A stretch of 64,000 nucleotides of DNA from Serilophus lunatus (lineage: Eukaryota > Chordata > Aves > Passeriformes > Eurylaimidae), in NCBI GenBank assembly GCA_013399895.1, contig VXBA01005104.1, forward strand, positions 124,001 through 188,000, read 5' to 3'. A model generated the notes under the pieces. It did no database searches. It was not told the origin of the DNA and saw only the letters and a list, made by a program, of their open reading frames with translations. The position numbers and the translations under genes are program-made. Within the stretch, counting starts at the first letter, position 1, and the number at the start of each line of letters is the position of its first letter. This document shows positions 35,192 to 48,400 of the stretch, piece after piece.

Positions 35192-38100
35192 TAGAAGCAC
35201 TCTAGCAAATTATACATATACTTTTCCTTGACCTACTTCTCTTCCATCTCGTTAAATTGACTACTTTCCCCTCTCCTCCCCTCTGGCCGGGTGTAATAGT
35301 ATCTGTGCCTTCTGGCTAGGTGATAATTAAATCCACTAAATAAGTGGCAAGCAGGTAGGAAACAAACTGTTTATGCTTATTCAAAGGGGTGTGGCTCAAT
35401 TAACACTCAGTTTAGGAACTCTTTAAAATTTTATCGTACCTTGATAATAATTCTGAACTCAGTTCCCTCCATCCCTACTCCACTTGGTTTGGTTCCTCCT
35501 TTCAGGTCATATGTATCAAACAGGAATCTCAACTCAGAAACAGGGAGGACAAACAGAAGCTCAAAGCAAAGATCTGAATAAAGGTCTATTGACATCCAAA
35601 GAGGAGACCTGATTTAATGAGTTAAAAAAATAGTGATAGTACATCGGTTCTGAGTTGATTGAGAGATCTTAGACTAATCAAAACACCTATGGCTGTTCAC
35701 TCATTCCTATTCTTGGATAAAAGTGATTGACTGGGTTTGATTCAGACCTTAAAAGACTCTCTAGTCACAACACTAAGATATCTTGGATAAAAGAAATGCA
35801 AATGCCTGTACAGTGTCTGTGTCCAGGGGGTATTAATAGGGATGTAAATACAAATTCTGTTGATTCTGATTCTCTCTTAGGAAGCCCTGAGAGAATTTGA
35901 GGATGTTCTGCATCATAGGAAAAGTTTGGTGCAAAGTAACACTGATCTGGCCCCCACTCCAACAAAAATAAACTGACTAAATAGGACTCATAATTAAAAT
36001 TGTTCTTACTGCTCTCTTACCCCTGGAATAATTCCAGTTTTGTGAAGGAGATGAGTGCACATTTCACTTTAAAGTACATAAGTAACACCAGTGAATTAAA
36101 TATCCTGTATACAAGAGCGGGGAAAACCAGGTTTCAGTACAAAAGAGAAAGTAATTAAAAACACCCCAACCGGTTTCCAGGAGCATCATCAGGGATTTGC
36201 ATGCATTACCACTGAACAAGTATGGAAACACATAGGCAGAAATGCAGGTTTATTGGTCTGGTCTGGCCTCATCTGAGCAACAATAAATGAGTCTGCTACT
36301 GATAAGAAGCAGGTATTAACCAAACAGCAATACAGTTCCTTAAACCCTTAAATTATTCTGACTTGGCAACTTCAGAAGATCACAAACAACAAAGAATTAT
36401 TATTCAAATCTAGGTCATTAGAATTTACAGGGAACAGCCCAATATTGCTATCAAAAATATTGAAAATATGGGTAGCAGGCAGTTTTTAATCTCCTTAGGT
36501 TCACTTCTTCTGGTGAAGTTGTTTAATGACAGCCATAAAAAGGGTGAATAAAATCTTTTCAAGAATATGTTTCCTCTAAACTGGAATAGTTGTAACTAAT
36601 CCTCCCATAAGGAAGACTAAAGATCCAAGAATGTTAATAAAACCCCTAAAATTTCAGAGGCCCTAATCATGTTTTTCATAATGGAGTCTTTCTAATCAGA
36701 AAAGAAAAAAGAGAGGGATGGAGGGAGGGTAGCAATTTGGAAAGCCAAAGGTAGCTAATTGAACTCCAGTGTGAACGGCCCTTTACCCAAAGGGCAATTG
36801 CCCGGATTCCCGGTGTATCTCAGGCCAAGCTTATCTTCACTCCAGTGCCTTGGGCAGCAAGTCCTAACTGCTGCCAGGGATTCATCCTGACCAGAAGCTC
36901 AGAGTCCCAAGAAACTGTCAAAAATTCCCAGTAAGAATATGTTCTGAAACAGGATTTCCAACAAATAGTGCATTCCTTCTTCCCAAGGGTAAATTTAACC
37001 ACGTTCCCAACTGGTTTGTCTCACAGAGGACAACTAAAAGATCGCTACAGAAATGAACAAGTTTATTTCCCTGCATCCACCCTTTTAGAGCTGAAAACAC
37101 CTCTGTCATTCCCAGCACAGGTCTGGTTCTGCTGCACAGAAATAAGTGACATTCATACAATGGGCTCACTATTATCAAGAATGAATTCTGATAACTTTTG
37201 AAGCCTATCACATTCCAATGCCTCAGCATCTATTACAATAATTTTTACAGTACTAGTATATACTCATCTGTTTACACTTGATCACTCTGTAGGACATCTA
37301 GACTCTTGGGACTCTTATAGCTATGATGCAGCTAAATTATCTGTACATTGCTTTTACCACAGCTTTTTCCAAGGAATTATGGGTCAAATTCCTAACAAGG
37401 TGGGCACAGATTGTTGCTTTGAATTACTAAATGGAAAGGGCAGCTAGTATGAAGGGCACTAATTCTTTCGCAGATGTGGCAGTAATCTTTCATCAAATAT
37501 CAGAGCACTGTTTTCAGATCAGTTAATAGGTCTGGAAGCAGTCCCTTCCCCAACAAAGCTTATCTGTATTAACAGGGAGAAATCTGCCAGTGAACTACTG
37601 CATTCCCTTAAGTAAGATTTTTTGCAGTTCTTCAGATAGCATCTGGAAATTAAAAAACAATTTTTCAGGTTTTGTTTCACCTAATTTTAAGTATAGCAAA
37701 GTAGTCTAGTTACTACTATCTTTTGATAGTGTTTCTCAGTAACACATTCACTAAAAAGTAGTGCTAAGAAATAACAAAAAAATGTTTATAGTGCTTAGTA
37801 CTTCTATCCTGGTCCATTTTAATCCAAGGGTCATTAATTATAACTAAATTAGTTTTATCATCTGAAGCCTGACACTATCTCTAACCTGATATCCAGCATA
37901 TTAAAAGCTTGTGTAGCTTTCTTAAATACTTTTCAAATTATGAATGTCAGACAGATAATTTTTATTCCAGCTACGCTGAGTCCCTTGACATCTCTCATTA
38001 GAGATTATATTGCTTTATTCATTCTACTATTCAAGAATTTCACTGCCTTGCTTTAATTATTTGTCTTACATTCTTCCCTGTACAACCTCTCAAGAAAAGT

Positions 38101-41100
38101 TGTTAACAAGTAGAGAAAAAAAATGACACTGATTTCTTCAGAGCTGTAAACTCTTCACTTCATCTTGTTACACATAATCTGTACATGTGGAAATTATTAT
38201 AATCTACTGCCATGAGATGCAGTTTTCAGACCAGAGACTCATCTTAATTTTCAATATCCTGTTGTTAAAGAACTTAAACCATTTCAAAATGCATATTGTG
38301 AATCTGGCATTTTTACGTGTAAGAGCTAACATTCTGATGAAATTAAGGAAAAACAGCCAACTAAAACTGAAGTTTAAATCAATGCCATTGGAAAAAGTGA
38401 AAACATTGAAATTGCTACAATTTTTGCAGCATGTTGAAAACATACATTAGCCCTATTTGAACTGAAAAATCAAGGAGTCCTACAGTTGCAAAGGCTTGGA
38501 ATGTATTGATAGTGGTGATTAAACTAGAAAACACTTTTGGAACTTCAGTCTATGGATTTTGCATATATTTTAAGAGTAAATAACTAAATAATACAAAATA
38601 AATGAACAGTGACCTATTACTTGGTTAGTAAGGGACAGAAAGAACATGGTTGTAAGAATAGTCACATCTTCCCTTAAAATTAAATTTCACAGGAGACAGT
38701 TATATAAAAGCCTGCAGGGGAAAACTAAACAGAGGATAAATTGTGTAAATTGCTGCAGGATGACTTCCAAATGCCAGTAAGTACTTAAAGCAAAGCTTTG
38801 CAGCTGTTTTTCCTGATCAGTAGATCAGTTAGAAGTACTCCTTTTGTTTTCCCGTTTTAATGAAACTAGTCAACATTGAGTGAATTCATACTTACTTAAG
38901 AATTACTTGCATAGTAATTCTTAAAAATACAGATTTATTTCATGTTTTGAAAATATAATGACACTCACCCAGGCTACAAACAGTGTGGTCAGGTTCTGAA
39001 GTAAATACTTCTGCCCCAACCCTTCCTCACATAAAACCAGCCATCATTAATTCCAAGATATTAGAAAATACTTTTCTAAAGCTCCTGTTCTGGAAACTAA
39101 TTTTCTCTTTCACACTCCGCTAAACTCATCCAGTAACAAATGGAAACAACTCATCTCCCAATATTCTCACCCAACAGAAGGCTTTAAAAGCAGCAAATAG
39201 GATACAAAAAAAAAAATTGAAAGGAGGAAGTAGGCAAGAGCCAAAGAAACAATTTCAGCATTGGGGCACCTCTGTATTATGCAGAGAATATAATTGAGAG
39301 CACAGGCTGGCTGTTCAGATAAGCTCTCTTTCAAAGCTCTTTCTGATTATCCAATTGGCCCTTTTTAGATTATGTCAGAGTTGCATAGAAATTTCCAAAA
39401 ACGAATGCCTGACTTGCATGTCTTTTATTAAATACACAAAAATCCTCCTTTGCCTACTACATCGGATAAGGGGTGATACACTTGTCTGGGGAATAAGAAT
39501 AACAAGAAAATGAAGGGAAAATTCTGTGGCAAGAATGAAAGGAAAAGGTGGAAGGAGAAAGTGAGTTTGAAAATTGTCTCCTTGTTGAGGAAACTCTGTG
39601 GTCACACTCGGGTAACAACACTTGTGCCACGGCATAAAAAGATGTTTTTCCACAGTAGGAAGAGCTGAACTCACTCCCAAAAAAATCTGCTGGAAAGTGG
39701 CCAGTGATTTTCTTGGTTATTGATGTTGCAGGAAGGGTATTCTAGTCACAGTTCACTCTTAAAGAATCTACTCTTCCATCAATTCATAATTTCAGTAGGA
39801 AATATCACTCCTGATAGACAGATACAGTGTACTAATTACCATATAATTTTATACATGCCATTGACTTTAAATGACACATGCATTTATTTAATTTACTTTT
39901 AATCAGAACTTCCCTAGGAGATGTATTTGCATGCTAAAGGTGTAATTCTCAAGTTAGAAGCCTGAAATCTAGCAAGTCATTGAGCTTGGCCTCAATTCCT
40001 CTTAACTGGATTGCATAGCTGAAGGGAGATGACACCTCTCTCTAGAAGGTTATAATAATTATAAGACCTACAGTATGTCAAACACATGGGTAGAGGAAGA
40101 GATAAAACTTTATAATGTAAATATTTTTTTTAAATGCTTGAAAAAGTAATTTTTCTCACCACTAGTTCTAGTATATCAGTTTAAGGGATTACACTACATA
40201 GAACTTGCTTCTGAGTTGATGCAAGATGGTACCAAATCTTGGGTTGAAAAAGTAAAACTAAGGGTTTTTTCTGCTTAATTCCTAGTTCTCTACATGAGAC
40301 TAAAGGCTGCTTCATTTTCATGTTTGGATACCCTCTAATGCAATAAAAATAAGGCTTCTGGTAATTCATGTCATGTTAAACACACCTTAAATATTCCTTC
40401 AGTGCTGTGTATTTCAAAGATTCTGCTGTGATACTCAGAATTAATTAAACATATTTTTAAAAATTCAGAAGACCATTTTTCTTGTGTCCTAATAGTGAAG
40501 AAGGCTTGATATTGATACTCACTGACTTGATTGGATCATTTTTATGTCATTGTTCAGTTTTCCAAAACAGGTTTTTGAGCATCATTAGATAGTATTAGAC
40601 AAGTATTAGACAAGCAACTTCTATGTTAGCAAAAGAAAAAGTATAATAAGTTTAGAATTCTGTGAAACTATTTTACTTTCCAAAATTTTCTTCTGAGGAA
40701 ATTTGTTGTACAATAAAGTATTGTAACATGGAATTGTACATTAATATTTTATTGCATATATATGCATTTTGTGAGCAACTAATAAACAGCATTTAATTTC
40801 TGCTCTAAGGCATCTGATTACTGTAGTGCATATGGTACGTAGAAAGGGTTCTGTATAAGAAAAATTATGCCATAAATACTGTTAAATAGCATCTCTTTCA
40901 ACGTTCTCCTATGGAAAGCAATGCCAGGTAATTAAAGGCCGTTAGTTTGTGCCTGCACTCATAAGTAACTGCACCTTAAACTGAGTTCCTAAAAAAAGAC
41001 ACCAAAAGTTGGTAAGCTCTCTGCTGTAGAACTCACACCATTAAAGTGCTGTGAAACGGGCTGGCGTCCAGGCTGAGCTTTATATTTCAATAAGAAAAGT

Positions 41101-43803
41101 TGCAATTAAACTTGCTTTCGGAGGCTTAGCTCAAAGCTCAGCTTACACCTAAATAAAGGATTTTGCAGAGCCCAACTAATTTGAGATGACCAGGTACCTG
41201 TAGTATGGAGCTCACCTTCCTCTAGGACAAACAGAGGCTATGGCTGTCACAGGCTATTGCCACATCTCCTTTGTTACTATCACTGTGGAGTAGGAAAAAT
41301 GGCTCGGGGACACTTTTTTTTTTGATTCACTGTCTGACAGGTTTGAAGGAAATGCAAAATGAGATCCCTGGTAATTCTGAGGCAGCATTATTATAGGTTG
41401 TAAATAGGGTTTGTCTTACTTGAAGTATTCAAAGACTTGTCTGCCTGCCTCTGTCAGGAATGCCCATGGCAGCTGCAGTCTCAGTGATTGCCTGGAGACC
41501 TCACTTCAGTCTCCTAGATAGGAATTCTGTCAGGTTATTTCCAGACACTGTCTGAACTACTGCTCTCCAACACACATTTCTCATGACAATAACAAAAACA
41601 GGGATGTACAAAGGAGATGGTAACATATTTCCATTTTGATCCCAAGATTACACTTCAGAAAAATCTTTACTGTACAGGCTTGTAGCAATTTGACTCTATC
41701 AAATATGTTTTCTTCTTTCTAAGAGCATCACTAACATCAGAACACTGATCTCACAATCAAAAGAGCTAAAACATTTTATTTTGGACAATTCTCACTGCTA
41801 TAAACTCATTCCTTTTTCCTCTGAATTCCTCTCATTCTTTAGTAATATGCTTCATGATTTTGGCAGCATCATAAAGCCAGGTAATAGTCAAAAGAGAAAT
41901 AAAGTGTGAGTGACATTTTAAAAAAACCACAACAAAACCAGAGAACAACCATACTGGCAGGACAAACCTTACTACCAGAGCCAGAGATGTAAATGGAAAG
42001 CAGAAGAAAAATGCTTTCATAAAAGAATCAACCCAACAGAAACAGGAATATCTAAGAATACTCTGGCATAGTACATAAATCCTTACAACTTACTGTTTTC
42101 TTAGGTTTTAAAGAAAGAAAATCCAATTACAATCAAAACTCTTGCCTGATGTGCAAGAGCCCAGAGTAAAAACTGAAGTTTTTACCATCACAGTTCTTTG
42201 TAGCAGACATTTCTAAGTTTTATTCTGAATTCTGCTTCAGAATTGCATAAATTACAGTTATGGCAATGCATCTTTTCATCTGCCTGAAAATATGCACAGA
42301 CTTTCAGAAAAGGATTTAAACCTTAGAGAATTTATCTCTTACTTCCCCCTATGTTGTCTGAAGTATGAAGACTGTGTAGTGTCTAATTTCAAAAGAACAA
42401 CTTCATAATCTACAGCCTGTTGAAAATAGCTTTCTATCAAAAAAGAGAAGTGGTGTTTTTAACAGCAAGTCATATGTATATTTATGATTGAGCATCTGGA
42501 CACATGACAAAATCAAGCTCCCTGGTTTCCTTGACAGATTTTAACACACTCTTACTGCCACACAACCTGCAGGTCTGTTGAATCAGCATATTCATTTCAA
42601 GGGTGCTCCTATGCCAGCCTTCCAGGCATCAAGCGATTTGCAGCTGGTTTTTGACACTTCCCTGAGTTTTAAACTCCTTTGGAAGCTGGGAGAGCTCTCA
42701 CACAACAGGCAGCTTGTTACTGAAGGGGAAACTTATCAAGTACTTTGAAAAATCACAGGTTACTAAGTAGAAAGAAACCACATCTAGCTCAGGAAATCTC
42801 ATTTGAAAATAGATGGAAATACAAAGAAAACAGAGGAAGTGCCAAACATGCCTACCCTTTTTCAATCTGTGTTGTGCATCTGCCTGGGGACAAGATATAC
42901 CCATGTTCTAACTCAATGTGATCATGTTCAGGTTGTATTTCATGATCAATCACCTGGAAGGAACCTTTTACGGAAAAAAAGAATGAATCAAATGTTCTAC
43001 CTACCTGGTCAAATTTTATTTTCTATTGAATTCATTATTTTTTAAAAAACCACCAAACATGACAACAAGAAGGAGGGGATAGTGGCAGGGGATCTAAATT
43101 GCTCCTTTGTATAGTTGAAAACTACTTTCTGAATAAAAACGCTGGTTATGCTTTCAAGTTACCCTTCAGCAACATCAGAGATGAGGGAAGACAAAAATAG
43201 ATGTAATAGTTAAAAAATGAATTATACTGTCACTATTAAGGGCTGTAATCTTCTGATTTAAGCAGCTGGAAGAATTTGCTAGATACAATAGTACATCTCC
43301 AACTTACTAAAAATTTTATAAAGAACAATGGAGACCCCAACACTCCCCCAATCTAACTCTTGTTAGAAGTCTTCAGAAAAGGTTAAAGCAGCCAAAAATA
43401 TTGCTGTGTATTTACATGAACTCTCTCCTTGCTCTCAGCTGCACTTGCTGTCCATTTGATTGATGCCTTTCAGCATTCCCGCTGATAGGAGAAGACGTAC
43501 ACTTGAATTCCTAAGTTTCTCACCATTGCAGGAATACAGCATCTGACTTAGCAGTCTAAAGTAAAACCAGACACAAATATTTCAGGGGGAACGATTTTTC
43601 CTCCTAGTGTTGCTACAGCTGCCTGGCCTGGGGTCTGTTCTAAAGGGGGAATATTCTGCAGCAGGGAAATATCAGGACCAAAGTTGCTGGATGACAGCAA
43701 TTACCCTCAATTTGTCATGCATGTGAGCAAATTGTGGAGGGAGATAAACTGATTTCTTACTTGTTTTCAAGTGTTGTGGAAGGGCTGTGATGCAGGAGCC
43801 TTA

Positions 43804-44815
43804 TCACAGAATCACTAGGTTGGAAGAGACCTCCAAGATCATCTAGTCCAACCCTTAACCTAGAACCTCAACTAGACTAGACTATGTCACCAAGTGCAAC
43901 GTCCAGCCTTTTTTTAAACACATCCAGGGATGGTGACTCCACCACTTCCCTGGGCAGTCCATTCCACAACTTTATTGCTCTTTCTGTGAAAAACTTCTTC
44001 CTAATATCTAACCTATACCTCCCTTGACGCAGCTTGAGACTGTGTCCTCTCGTTCTGTCAGTTGCTGCCTGGTGAAAGAGACCAACCCCCACCTGACTAC
44101 AACTTCCTAAAAGGAAGTTGTAGAGAGCAATAAGGTCACCTCTGAGCCTCCTTTTCTCCAGGCTAAACAGTTCCAACTCCCTCAATCATTCCTCATAGGG
44201 CTTGTGCTCCATACCCTCCACCAGCCTCGTTGCTCTCCTCTGGACACGCTCAATCATCTCCACGTCCTTCCTAAACTGAAGGGCCCAGAACTGGACACAG
44301 TACTCCAGGTGCGGTCTCACCAGGGCCGAGTACAGAGGCAGAATAACCTCCCTGCTCCTGCTGGCCACACCGTTCCTAATGCAGGCCAGGATGCCGTTGG
44401 CCTTCTTGGCCACCAGGACACACTGCTGGCTCATGTTAAGCTGGCTATCTATCAGCACCCCCAGGTCCCTTTCTACCTGGGCACTGTCAGCCACTCTGCC
44501 CCCAGCTTATAACGTTGCAGGGGGTTTTTGCGGCCAAAATGCAGGACTCGGCACTTAGACTTATTGAATTTCATCCTATTGGATACTGCCCAGCTCTCCA
44601 ACGGATCCAGGTCCCTCTGGAGAGCCCTCCTTCCTTCCAATAGATCGACACAAGCTCCCAGCTTAGTGTCATCCGCAAATTTACTGATGAAGGACTCAAT
44701 ACCCACATCCATGTCATCAATAAAAATATTGAATAACACTGGTCCTAGCACAGACCCCTGAGGAACACCACTAGTGACTGACCGCCAGCTGGATGCAGCA
44801 CCATTCACCATCATG
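43804..44815 (-). mobile_element. CR1 LINE, 5'-truncated copy of about 1.0 kb
   Basis: The left end TCACAGAATCACTAGG..GGTTGGAAGAGACC, followed by CTCCAAGATCATCTAGTCC, is the reverse complement of the avian CR1 3' tail (consensus ending in a TTCTGTGA unit). The rest encodes the C-terminal half of CR1 ORF2 on the minus strand. It is 5'-truncated at about 44815, as expected for target-primed reverse transcription. It is relatively well preserved, with only one frameshift and one in-frame stop in about 310 codons, so it is the youngest CR1 in the window. Confidence 0.95.
43877..44814 (-). pseudogene. CR1 ORF2 reverse-transcriptase fragment, broken
   Basis: On the minus strand the first segment (44814-44473) carries the RT fingers/palm motifs SGVPQGSVLGPVLF and FADDTKL, the LINE form of the catalytic YxDD box. 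A frameshift near 44494-44473 moves into a second frame with the RT thumb and tail (ANGILACIRNG, LYSALVRPHLEYCVQFW). A TGA at 44188-44186 interrupts that frame, after which it continues to a natural-looking end at 43877 (FFTERAIKLWNGLPREVV). The endonuclease domain and most of ORF2 are missing. It cannot be active on its own. Confidence 0.9.
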
Positions 44816-45060
44816 GAGGAAGCCCTTTCTAAAGAAGACAGAAAACCTGCCTTTTCCTATGAGAACCCTTTAAGATAAATGCACATGAAATAGCCCCCTA
44901 TGAATATGGCCACTCCTGGTTGTGCAATTTACCCTGTGACTGACATGGAAACCAGAACTGCAGGACAAATCAAGGGTCACCCTGTTTGTCTGCCACTAGT
45001 CACTGTTCTGCTCCAAAGCAATCTATTTTCCTAAATCACAGAAGATGAATTCAGCAATCC
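44816..45060. other. Spacer between two CR1 copies
   Basis: 245 bp without a recognisable feature. Confidence 0.4.
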
Positions 45061-45490
45061 CTGAATCTTTGGGATTGGAAGACACTTCTGAAGATCAGAT
45101 GGTCCAAACTCACACTTCAAGCCACCTAGATCTGATGGCTCAGGGCCATGCCCAGTTGCTTTTGGAATATCTACACTGATGATTACTCCAAAGCCTCTCT
45201 AAGCAGCATAATCTCACATAAAACCCCCAAATTTTCACATACATTTAAATACCATTTTCTGTATAACAGTTTCTGCCCATGGCCTCTTGTCCTGTCACTG
45301 GGCATCACTGAGAAAAGCCAGGCTCCAAACCCACAGTATTTATATTTTGGTCATGCAACCATGTATCTTCTGGGATGTGCCATATGGAATGTTTTGGCCT
45401 CAAAATCTTCCCCCAGCCTTCTCTTCAAAAAGCTGAACAATCCCAGCACTCTGACTCTCCTCATTTCCCATCTGTTTCATCCCCCTTCAT
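45061..45490 (-). mobile_element. Old CR1 LINE 3' fragment
   Basis: The sequence follows the reverse complement of the CR1 3' region with many substitutions: GGATTGGAAGACACTTCTGA, AGATCAGATGGTCCAAACTC, TTTTGGAATATCTACACTGATG, AAGCCTCTCTAAGCAG, TTTCTGCCCATGGCCTCTTG followed by TCCTGTCACTGGGCATCACTGA, and CAGCCTTCTCTTCAAAAAGCTGAACAATCCCAG. It is in the same orientation as the neighbouring CR1 but clearly older and from another subfamily. A 114-codon plus-strand frame across it is incidental. Confidence 0.85.
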
Positions 45491-48400
45491 GATTTCTACT
45501 GGCCCCTCACTGCTAATTGGAGAGAAACACGAGAGGAAATTTCCAGTAAGTTAATTCTCTGTGAAAGGCTAAAGGGAAAGGGCTCTCCACTCAGAGAAAG
45601 AGCAGCATGCAGACTTGATGGGAATGTCCAAGGAGGCAATGAAGGAAAAATCTAGGACACCTCCTTTCATGTACAGTAGAGTGGCATTTTAAGAATTTGG
45701 AATATGAATGAGAACAACATGGTGGTGGTCCCCACTGCACTGAAATGCAGAGACACAGAGAAAGAGCCTTTATGAATGGTTGAGTAACAGTATACAGAGA
45801 AAGCATCGCCTCTTTTTGAGAGCAGGGAAATATTTCAGCATACAAATGAGCCCACTGAGCAGTGGGCTCCACTTCAAACAGGAGAGAATGTGCCTGGCTG
45901 GCACAGAGGAACTACAGGGTACAGAGAACAAACTTGGTGGGATTATGCAGCTATTAGAGGTGAAATATATCTTGAAAAATAAAAAGAGAGGAAAGGAAAG
46001 AGTCAAATACTGAAGACATAATAGATATGCACCCTTGTTTTTATAAAAATGATAACAAAGTGTGAACTAAAATGAATGCTAGGTTTTAAATGAATATATT
46101 CACATGGCTTTCCTTGTTGTGGAAGTAACAACATGCAAGATGTTGTTATACCATAATACAAATGATGGCAGAGTGTAAATAAAAGCCAACACTAGTCCAA
46201 AGACTTAGTAAGAAAAGGATCTTATAGAAAGTCACAGGTATAAGATATTTCAAGATGTGACTAAAAAAGGTCCCAATATAACAGTAATGGTAAAATGCTT
46301 ATGAGAAAAGGAAGACAAAGTCTGTCAGAGTTTAACTTCAGACAACAGCAAGAGTTTAAAAGTGAGGGAGACAAGTAAATAGAAAGAACAAGCAAAAAGA
46401 CAGAACAAGACATCACTGAGAAGGTTTAAAACAGGCCTGAAAATGGCTAATTACCACTTTATAGAAGGCTGAGCAAAAACACAGCTTTCAAATGAAATGC
46501 TAGAATTTCAGTGAGATAAATTAAGAGCACAGTATTTCATAATTTCTGATAACTCATACAGTGTTCCATGTTTGACACAAGCATCAGTCCCCCTTTACAG
46601 CTACATGGAAGTTTAATAATATAGGTATTACTAATATATATTAAAAATATCCATCCTTGTACTTGTTATTTTTATTTAGTATATTATTTAATTATTACAA
46701 CAAACTTATTTAGCATTTGCAAATAATGACCAAACTATGCCAACCACCAAAACTGTGATCAATATTTGGTCAGAGATAATTCTCATGAGCAACAGAAAAC
46801 TCTGGCAAGGCTCTAAATATCTTTCAGTACTTATTTACCTCAATGCATCTCGTAGTCTTGACACCCTTGATATAAAAGCACAGTTCTTCAAAATCTACTA
46901 ACAAAATATTCTTTTACTTAAATAGGTATTTCTCATGCAAGAGTCATAATAATGAGCCAAATTGTGTCCCAAAGCTGGAGAGAGGGAATTATAATGCAGA
47001 AGTACTGTTCATTTTTAAAGAGCATTTTTGTTCCACTGCATAGAAGTTCCCACTGATCCCTGTGAACACATTTGCAGTAAATGAGCTAGTTTTCAAATAT
47101 TATAATTATTTGAACAATTGTGGGCATCAATACTGGGATGCAGAAGACAATGGCAGATTTGGATTTATCTCAGAAATTTTTAGCTGAAGTCTGACTGCGA
47201 TGAAAAGTACTATCCCTTGCAAAAACTTCTAGAGCTATTGGCTCCAACCCATGCTCATAGTGAAACAGAACTGGCAAAAGTCTTTCCATCTGTTTACTGT
47301 CTTTTGCCCATCATGGATGAGACTAAGACAAACCTGCAGTGCAAAAAGTGTCTTTTTTCTTTTGCTCATTACAGAGATTATCATATTTTAATGGTAAAAG
47401 CTTCCTTTTTTAATGAATGTAGTGTATCACGTAGAAAAATACAATTTTTTTTTCTTATAGTGCAAAATGACATCTCTCTTTTTATGAAAGCTTCTGAGCC
47501 AAATTAAAGTAAGAATTGCTCGGGTTACATGGCTCTCTCCAGGAGCAAACGAACTGCCAACCCTATCACATTCTCCATGTAGGCATTTTAGCTTTGTTTC
47601 AGACTTCACATTGATTGCACCCTCTTCTCCACTGATAGTTTTGTGTTGTCAGTTTAGGCACATGTGGATCTACCAATCACCTGGACTTTTATGAGCAGAC
47701 CCTCAAAAGGAAATGAAGTTCCTTTCAGGCAAACATGCCAATGACGCAGGTTTAACTCCAAGGGAACCCTAGTATACGTGCCTGATTCGCATCAATCAAC
47801 AGCAGAGCTTTTGGTGACTTTCAGTGTGTTTTCTGAGCTGTAGATGAGGTTTTATAATATTAGTTGAAAATACTATCATCTTTCTTTATAATCCTAAGGT
47901 ATCCCTGTAACTTTGATCAAGCTTCTGCTTTAACTGTTTATTTCTGCTGCAGTTTGTGCTGCTACATGACACCAAGGAACTGATAGGAATTGGTCCCAAG
48001 CACTCCCTTATCCATGTGAACACAGCTTCTAGCCAGGACATGAGAACTCAGAATAACTAACAAGTTCATACCTGTGTGGAGACAAGGAAAACTGTCCAAT
48101 GACTCTTTCTCTTGTAGACCAGCCAGAGTGCAACCAGCAAGTCCTGAGCAAAGAATTCATTAGAAGCTCTCAGCTGGCATTTCCCACATTTGACTTTGCT
48201 GCTGAACGGCAAAAGTAGATACTGGGCAAATCAAGTGAAAAATTAAATTTACCCTCAGTAAAACTTAATCGTGAAGGTTATAACTTTTCTCTAGGAGATT
48301 TCATTGCGTGATGATTGGTAGGGCTTACTGGAGAACAAGTTATTATAATAAAGTGTCAAGGGAAAACTGAATAATTACATTTATTTGAAAAAATGCTACT

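Larger units (their letters stand above)
33371..43803. other. Non-coding DNA, no recognised gene
   Basis: AT-rich. It contains a 17-T run (33985-34001) and a short (AT)n(AC)n microsatellite at 35172-35191. Small minus-strand segments with good splice sites occur at 38995-38969 (27 bp, reads NLTTLFVAW) and near 33770 (12 bp between a perfect acceptor and GTAAGT). They are too short to call. Nothing else stands out. Confidence 0.35.

Noticed and set aside
44204..44761. Plus-strand frames of 102 and 77 codons
   Set aside because: They are antisense shadows of the CR1 reverse-transcriptase sequence.
45148..45492. Plus-strand frame of 114 codons
   Set aside because: It is the antisense of an old CR1 3' fragment.
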